Assembly: GCF_050873445.1 (NCBI RefSeq)
Contig: NZ_JBNMIU010000017.1
Span: forward strand, 1-35,936
Source of the DNA: Acidaminococcus sp050873445
GTDB taxonomy: Bacteria > Bacillota > Negativicutes > Acidaminococcales > Acidaminococcaceae
DNA: 35,936 nucleotides
Direction: 5' to 3'
Positions 31,587 to 35,936 of this stretch are shown one piece after another (within the stretch, counting starts at the first letter, position 1; each line of letters opens with the position of its first letter). The notes beneath the pieces are model-generated. The model was not told the DNA's origin. It worked only from the letters and a program-made list of their open reading frames with translations, and did no database searches. The position numbers were made by a program, and so were the translations under genes.

Positions 31587-32627
31587 TCAACTGTGCAATT
31601 GATGGATTTCCAAAAAAAGGCCTTCCAGGGCCAGCCGCCGGCTCACAAAGGAACTGATGGCCTGCCGGGCTTCTTCGCAAAGCTCTATGGCCCGGCGCAC
31701 CTGATGTTCCGTCCAGTCGGCAAAGAACATTCCCAGCCGCTGGTGCAGGTCTTCATTATATAAAGGCTGGGGCAGCCCGGTGGTGAGGAAGAGCCCGTCC
31801 CGCAAAATCAGGAGCAGCAGTTCCATGAGCACCAGGCCCTCCGCCCGATCATTTTTCGTCAGCCAGCTCTGGCTGCTGGTGTACACCAGCAGGTCGTCCC
31901 GGCCCGACTGTTCCAGCAGGTCCAGGATTTCTTCCCGCAGCGTCAGGGCGTCCAGCCGGAACCATTCCAAAGCCTTTCCTGCCGAACCTCCCGCCAGACG
32001 GGCCAGGACGGGCAGCTGCTGCCGCCATCGGTTCTGTACCGCATCCAAGGGTACGTCCGCCACGGCTGCCGGCCGGTCCGTTTCCGTTACAGCAATGGTC
32101 TCCAATACCCGCTCTGTTTCTTCATAGGAAAGCGGGTCGAACCGCAGCTCGATGAGCCGGCTGCGGATGGTGGGCAGCAGCCACTCCACCTGGTCCGCCA
32201 CCAGAAGGAACAGCCAATAGTCCGGAGGCTCCTCCAGCAGCTTCAAAAGGCTGTTCTGGGCTTCTTCCCGCATGGTGTGGGCCTGGTCGATGAGGCATAC
32301 CTTATATCTGGACAGCCGGGGGCCGAAAGCCGCCTGGGCCGAAAGGGCATGGATGGCATCCACGCCGATGCCCTTGCTCTTGCCAGAAGGCCCCACCTCC
32401 AGGAAATCCGGATGGGCATCCGCCTCCATGGCCCGACAGCTGGCACAGCAACAGGGCGCAAAGGGATCCTCCGTGCAGAGGAAACTTTTGGCAAACGCCC
32501 GGGCCAGCTTTTTCTTGCCGATACCCTCCGGTCCGTAAAACAGCAGGGACGGGGTCTTCCGTTCCCCCTTCAGCATATTCTGCAGGAATTCTTTTTCCGT
32601 CCGGTGTCCAATGATGGTGTCCCACAT
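31587..32627 (-). CDS. holB: DNA polymerase III subunit delta'
   Basis: 346 residues from ATG at 32627 (MWDTIIGHRTEKEFLQNML); a longer frame to 32723 reads into tmk without similarity and is rejected. AAA-type clamp-loader subunit: Walker A GPEGIGKKK (about 32-40), cysteines CCCASC near 59-64 for the zinc module, LLKLLEEPP (about 132) and SRLIELRFDPLS. In delta' the ATPase site is not active in clamp loading. The ribosome site is weak, so translation may depend on coupling to tmk. Confidence 0.95.
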   Translation of the reverse strand: MWDTIIGHRTEKEFLQNMLKGERKTPSLLFYGPEGIGKKKLARAFAKSFLCTEDPFAPCCCASCRAMEADAHPDFLEVGPSGKSKGIGVDAIHALSAQAAFGPRLSRYKVCLIDQAHTMREEAQNSLLKLLEEPPDYWLFLLVADQVEWLLPTIRSRLIELRFDPLSYEETERVLETIAVTETDRPAAVADVPLDAVQNRWRQQLPVLARLAGGSAGKALEWFRLDALTLREEILDLLEQSGRDDLLVYTSSQSWLTKNDRAEGLVLMELLLLILRDGLFLTTGLPQPLYNEDLHQRLGMFFADWTEHQVRRAIELCEEARQAISSFVSRRLALEGLFLEIHQLHS

Positions 32628-32658
32628 AGTCCAATCTCTTTTCCAGAGCCGCCCGGTT

Positions 32659-33279
32659 TCAGACCAGCCCTTCCAGTTTTTTGATGATTTCTTCCATGAC
32701 CACTTCCGGATCCCGTGCAGCATCGATCACCAGGATCCTTTCCGGGTCTTCCCTCGCCAGCTGCAGGTAGCCTGCCCGTACGGCATCATGGAATTCCAGT
32801 CCCTGGAGTTCGAACTTATCCACCACGCCCCGGTCATTCCGGCGCTTGAGCAGCACCCGTGGATCTCCGTCCAGGAGGATTGTCACATCCGGCTGCAGGC
32901 CGCCTGTGGAAAAATTATTCAGCTTCCGCAGCTGCATCAGATCCATATGGCGCAAGATGCCCTGGTATACCAGGGTAGAATCGCTGAACCGGTCACAGAG
33001 CACGACTTTGCCCTCGGCCAGAGCCGGACGGATCACCTTGTCCACATGGTCCGCCCGTGCCGCCAGGTGCAGCAGGGTCTCGGTCTGGGCCGAAACGGCA
33101 TAGGCCGGATCCAGTACCAGTTCCCGGATCTGTTCCGCCGCATCCGTGCCCCCGGGTTCCCGGGTCAGCACCACCTGCCGGCCGTACAGCCTGAACCAGT
33201 CCACCAGTTTATGGGCCTGGGTGGTCTTGCCGCCTCCGTCAGGCCCTTCCAGCGTTATGAACAAACCTTTTTTCTTCAT
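32659..33279 (-). CDS. tmk: Thymidylate kinase
   Basis: 206 residues. P-loop TLEGPDGGGKTTQAHKL (about 9-25), the DR(F/Y) motif in VVLCDRFSDSTLVYQG (about 90-105) and LID residues near 140. It makes dTDP from dTMP. Its start overlaps the decarboxylase stop by 4 bases, and holB follows, as in B. subtilis and relatives. Confidence 0.98.
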   Translation of the reverse strand: MKKKGLFITLEGPDGGGKTTQAHKLVDWFRLYGRQVVLTREPGGTDAAEQIRELVLDPAYAVSAQTETLLHLAARADHVDKVIRPALAEGKVVLCDRFSDSTLVYQGILRHMDLMQLRKLNNFSTGGLQPDVTILLDGDPRVLLKRRNDRGVVDKFELQGLEFHDAVRAGYLQLAREDPERILVIDAARDPEVVMEEIIKKLEGLV

Positions 33280-34721
33280 ACCAATACCTCAAATGTGCCC
33301 AGGGTGGGATCATGGGGTCCGCTTACCTGGAGCTTTTTTTCCTGTAATCTCCGGCTGAAAGCAATCAGTTCCTCTGTCAGCCGTTCTCCCGGCATAATCA
33401 GCGGAATGCCGGGCGGATAGAAGCTCAGAGTCTCTCCGGCCACCCGTCCGGCCGCCTCTTCAAACGGAACCATTTCCTTGGCGGCAAAGAACGCCTCCCG
33501 AGGCGGCAGCACCTGTTCGGGGATGGAGAGGACCGGCGGTACCGGCGGCAGTTCCCGCAGGGGTTTCCGCAGGCCATCCAGCACCGTAGCGATACGCTCG
33601 GCAATGGTCGGAAATGCATCATTGTCATCTGCATAGGTCACCAGAAACAGCACATGATCCTGATCCACCAGTTCCACGGCAATGCCAGCCTGACGCAGGG
33701 CATCGGCCGCTTCCGGCCCGGTGATGCCCAACTGGCTCACCTGGATGGTCACTTTCCCCGGATCCAGGGCCACCACGCCGCCTTTCCCGTTCAATTCGTT
33801 TTCCAGCACCGGCAGCCCGGGCACCTGGTGCAGCGCTTTCCGCAGTACCGCAGCCGCCCGTACAGAAGCTTCCGCCATGGCAGCGCCTTTTTCTTCCAGC
33901 TGGGCCCGTGCCCCGTCCAGGGCTCCCATCAATAAATAGTTGGGGCTGGTGGTGGTCACCAGGCTCATGGCCTGCTCCATGGCTTCCGGCCGCAGGCGTT
34001 CATAGCGCACCTGAAGCAGGCTGCACTGGGTCATGGCGCCCACAATCTTATGGGTGCTCTGGGCCGCCGCATCCGCTCCGCACTGGACAGCGCTGGGAGG
34101 CAGCATATCCGAAAAGCCCAGATGGGGACCATGTGCTTCATCGACCAGCAATACAGCGCCGTGCTGATGGGCCATGTCTGCGATTTTTTTCGTGTCCGCC
34201 GCCAGCCCGAAATAGTTGGGCGTGGTCAGGAATACGGCTTTCAGATCCGGATGCCTGGCAAAAGCCTCTTCCACCTGTTCCGGGCTCAGCTGCAGAGAAA
34301 GCCGCCAGGTATCTTCATAAGCCGGCTGTACATACACCGGCTGCAGACCCGCCAGGATCATTCCGCCCAGCACGCTGCGGTGGCAGTTCCGGGGTACCAG
34401 GATCCGGTCCCCGGGCCGCAATGCTCCCAGGAGCATACCGTGGATCACCCCGGTCGTGCCGTTTACACCCAGGAAACACCGGTCAGCGCCATAGACTTTC
34501 GCAGCCAGGGCTTCAGCCTCCCGGATGCACCCTTCCGGGTGGTGGATATCATCCAGTTCTTCCATCAAACTGACATCACTTTCCAGGGCCACATCCCCCA
34601 CCAGGTGGCGCAGGGCCGAGTCCGCTCCCCTGCCCCCTTTGTGTCCGGGAGTATGGAGAGGATATACATGAGCCTGACGGTATGTTTCCACTGCCGTCAA
34701 AAGCGGTCGTTTCACAGTCAC
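33276..34721 (-). CDS. Orn/Lys/Arg-type PLP decarboxylase (YaaO-like)
   Basis: 481 residues with a GTG start after GAAGGAGGG. Fold-type I decarboxylase: an N-terminal THTPGHKGG-like phrase (YPLHTPGHKGGRG), the substrate-loop FLGVNGTTGVIHGMLLG, the DEAHGPHLGF motif, and the PLP lysine in AQSTHKIVGAMTQ (about residue 228). The C-terminal domain is complete. Which basic amino acid is used cannot be told from the sequence. It heads the tmk-holB-ricT-trmN6-rsmI unit and holds the B. subtilis yaaO place. Confidence 0.93.
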   Translation of the reverse strand: MTVKRPLLTAVETYRQAHVYPLHTPGHKGGRGADSALRHLVGDVALESDVSLMEELDDIHHPEGCIREAEALAAKVYGADRCFLGVNGTTGVIHGMLLGALRPGDRILVPRNCHRSVLGGMILAGLQPVYVQPAYEDTWRLSLQLSPEQVEEAFARHPDLKAVFLTTPNYFGLAADTKKIADMAHQHGAVLLVDEAHGPHLGFSDMLPPSAVQCGADAAAQSTHKIVGAMTQCSLLQVRYERLRPEAMEQAMSLVTTTSPNYLLMGALDGARAQLEEKGAAMAEASVRAAAVLRKALHQVPGLPVLENELNGKGGVVALDPGKVTIQVSQLGITGPEAADALRQAGIAVELVDQDHVLFLVTYADDNDAFPTIAERIATVLDGLRKPLRELPPVPPVLSIPEQVLPPREAFFAAKEMVPFEEAAGRVAGETLSFYPPGIPLIMPGERLTEELIAFSRRLQEKKLQVSGPHDPTLGTFEVLV

Positions 34722-34905
34722 GTGGCTTTTCCCTCCTTCGCAGTACCTTTTATTTTATCATACCTGGAAAGAAGGCAAAAGGGCGGGCTTTACAAAAATT
34801 TGACAGGACCTTTGCAGACTCTCTATTGCTTTTTCTCATGAAACCTTCCATAATGAAGCTGTACCCTATTCCATAAAAACAGCGACGCACAAGGAGGCGC
34901 ATGAT
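34722..34905. promoter_or_regulatory. Divergent promoter region
   Basis: For the HAD gene (plus strand) two options are seen: TTGACA (34800-34805) with TATTGC (34824-34829), 18 bases apart, or TTGCTT (34826-34831) with CATAAT (34849-34854), 17 bases apart. For the decarboxylase (minus strand) a TATGAT-like -10 box lies near 34760, without a clear -35 box. Confidence 0.5.
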
Positions 34906-35718
34906 ATGAGAGATTTGAACATCATCCGCGAGAAAAAAGGATTCATCAGTGATATGGACGGTGTGATCTACCACGGCAGCACACTGCTGCCCGGAGTGAA
35001 AGATTTTGTGGCCTGGCTGAAAAAAGAAAAGAAACAATTCCTGTTCCTGACCAACTCCAGCGAGCGTTCCCCCCTGGAACTGCGAAAAAAACTGCTGGCC
35101 ATGGGGCTGGACATCGAAGAAGACCACTTCTACACCAGTGCCCTGGCTACGGCCCATTTTCTGAAGACCCAGTCTCCTGGCTGTTCGGCGTACATCATCG
35201 GAGCCCATGGGCTCATGAATGCCTTATATGATGCGGGCATCACCTACAACGACGTGAACCCGGAATATGTGGTGGTAGGCGAAACCACCGGCTATAATTA
35301 TGAAATGATCATCAAGGCCACGGAACTGATCCACAAGGGCGCCAAGCTGATCGGCACCAACAGCGACATGACCGGTCCCAGCGACCGGGGCATCATCCCG
35401 GCCTGCCGGGCGCTCATCGCCCCCATCGAACTGGCCACGGGCAAAAAAGCCTATTTCATCGGCAAACCGAACCCTCTCATGATGCGTACGGGTCTGAAAC
35501 GCCTGGGCGTCCATTCGGAAGATGCGGTGATGATCGGCGACCGGATGGATACGGATGTAATCGGCGGCGTGGAAAGCGGCATGGAAACGGTGCTGGTACT
35601 TACCGGCGTTTCCAACCGGGACAATATCAAACATTTCAGCTACCAGCCTCACTATATTCTGAACGGCATCGGAGACATCGTGCCGAAGCAGAAGGCTGCA
35701 CAGGCGCAGTCCCGCTGA
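34906..35718 (+). CDS. NagD-like HAD phosphatase
   Basis: 270 residues; the ATG follows AAGGAGG by about nine bases. HAD motifs: I in ISDMDGVIYHGS (about 14-19), II in LFLTNSSERSP (about 44-47), and III/IV GKPNPLMM followed by AVMIGDRMDTDVIGG (about 207-217). A C2-type cap of the NagD family (AraL/YutF group) lies between. These hydrolyse small phosphorylated compounds such as nucleoside monophosphates or sugar phosphates; the substrate is not known here. It is divergent from the decarboxylase unit. Confidence 0.93.
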   Translation: MRDLNIIREKKGFISDMDGVIYHGSTLLPGVKDFVAWLKKEKKQFLFLTNSSERSPLELRKKLLAMGLDIEEDHFYTSALATAHFLKTQSPGCSAYIIGAHGLMNALYDAGITYNDVNPEYVVVGETTGYNYEMIIKATELIHKGAKLIGTNSDMTGPSDRGIIPACRALIAPIELATGKKAYFIGKPNPLMMRTGLKRLGVHSEDAVMIGDRMDTDVIGGVESGMETVLVLTGVSNRDNIKHFSYQPHYILNGIGDIVPKQKAAQAQSR

Positions 35719-35727
35719 GTGAGATAG

Positions 35728-35790
35728 GGTTAGTGGTTAGTGGTTAGTGGTTAGTGGTTAGTGGTTAGTGGTTAGTGGTTAGTGACTAGT
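35728..35790. repeat. Heptamer tandem repeat (GGTTAGT x8, plus one variant)
   Basis: Eight perfect GGTTAGT units (35728-35783), then GACTAGT (35784-35790). It starts 10 bases after the HAD gene stop. No spacer sequence is present. Confidence 0.97.
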
Positions 35791-35804
35791 AAACCGTAAA
35801 CCGT
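35791..35804. repeat. Two AAACCGT heptamers
   Basis: Two direct AAACCGT units immediately follow the GGTTAGT array; these are not a reverse complement of the main unit. Confidence 0.9.
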
Positions 35805-35936
35805 ACCCCTTGTCAAGGACAGTTTCTAAAAGTAGAACCCCCTGTTTTAGACAGTTCAACAATTCTGGTACCTTCAAAATGGACATCTGGTAATTGTCTA
35901 TCAGAAGGCCCCCCAACCATCCAATCACATGCGCGG
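35805..35936. other. Unresolved end segment, possible mobile element edge
   Basis: No complete gene. A short inverted pair TCTAAAA/TTTTAGA lies near 35825-35852. One minus-strand frame is open from the window edge to a TGA near 35816, ending ELSKTGGSTFRNCP; I do not recognise it. The sharp change of sequence character after the heptamers could mark an insertion-sequence end. Confidence 0.3.

Noticed and set aside
35728..35804. Short repeats considered as a CRISPR array
   Set aside because: Units are 7 bp and directly adjacent, with no spacers and no cas genes nearby.

Overview
The window joins the end of an integrated tailed-phage genome (about 1-21,350) to a host housekeeping region (about 21,350-35,936). 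The host is a low-GC-lineage Gram-positive relative, most likely one of the Negativicutes such as Acidaminococcus. The support is the gene order decarboxylase - tmk - holB - ricT - trmN6 - rsmI - metG - tatD - yabE - rnmV - rsmA, which is the Bacillus subtilis yaaO-to-ksgA cluster with a few genes missing, together with a CIRCE-controlled groES-groEL. The genus is inference. The host genes are visibly more GC-rich than the phage genes.

The prophage runs leftwards (minus strand) from its integrase at the right edge. In transcription order it carries a coupled set of small genes and a DUF1492/ArpU-like regulator (20,143-19,236); a non-coding stretch with hairpin and repeats; a lambda-type head module (Nu1-like small terminase, GpA large terminase, gpW-like joiner, lambda-family portal, protease-capsid fusion, DUF2190 protein, connector genes); and a P2-type contractile tail module (sheath, tube, gpE/E' with a -1 frameshift site, tape measure, gpX, gpD, gpV, PAAR tip, gpU, gp25/gpW, gpJ, gpI, and a tail fibre cut by the window edge). 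It would make a lambda-headed, P2-tailed myovirus. One small membrane-protein gene (8,672-8,881) is inserted on the opposite strand between the tube and gpE genes, with its own -10 box, ribosome site and terminator, the layout of a phage moron.

The prophage looks internally deleted. The integrase lacks its N-terminal arm-binding domain, and it abuts the late-gene side directly, with no repressor, Cro, replication or recombination genes between. The left end of the prophage and any lysis genes lie outside the window.

Host region: groES-groEL are driven by a promoter whose -35 box lies in the terminator of the upstream operon, followed at once by a perfect CIRCE operator. Upstream, a yabE promoter drives yabE-rnmV-rsmA and a cysteine-rich small protein. 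metG-tatD form a second unit, and decarboxylase-tmk-holB-ricT-trmN6-rsmI a third, ended by a hairpin terminator. A divergent NagD-like HAD phosphatase (plus strand) is followed by a 7-bp tandem repeat and an unresolved stretch that may be the edge of a mobile element.
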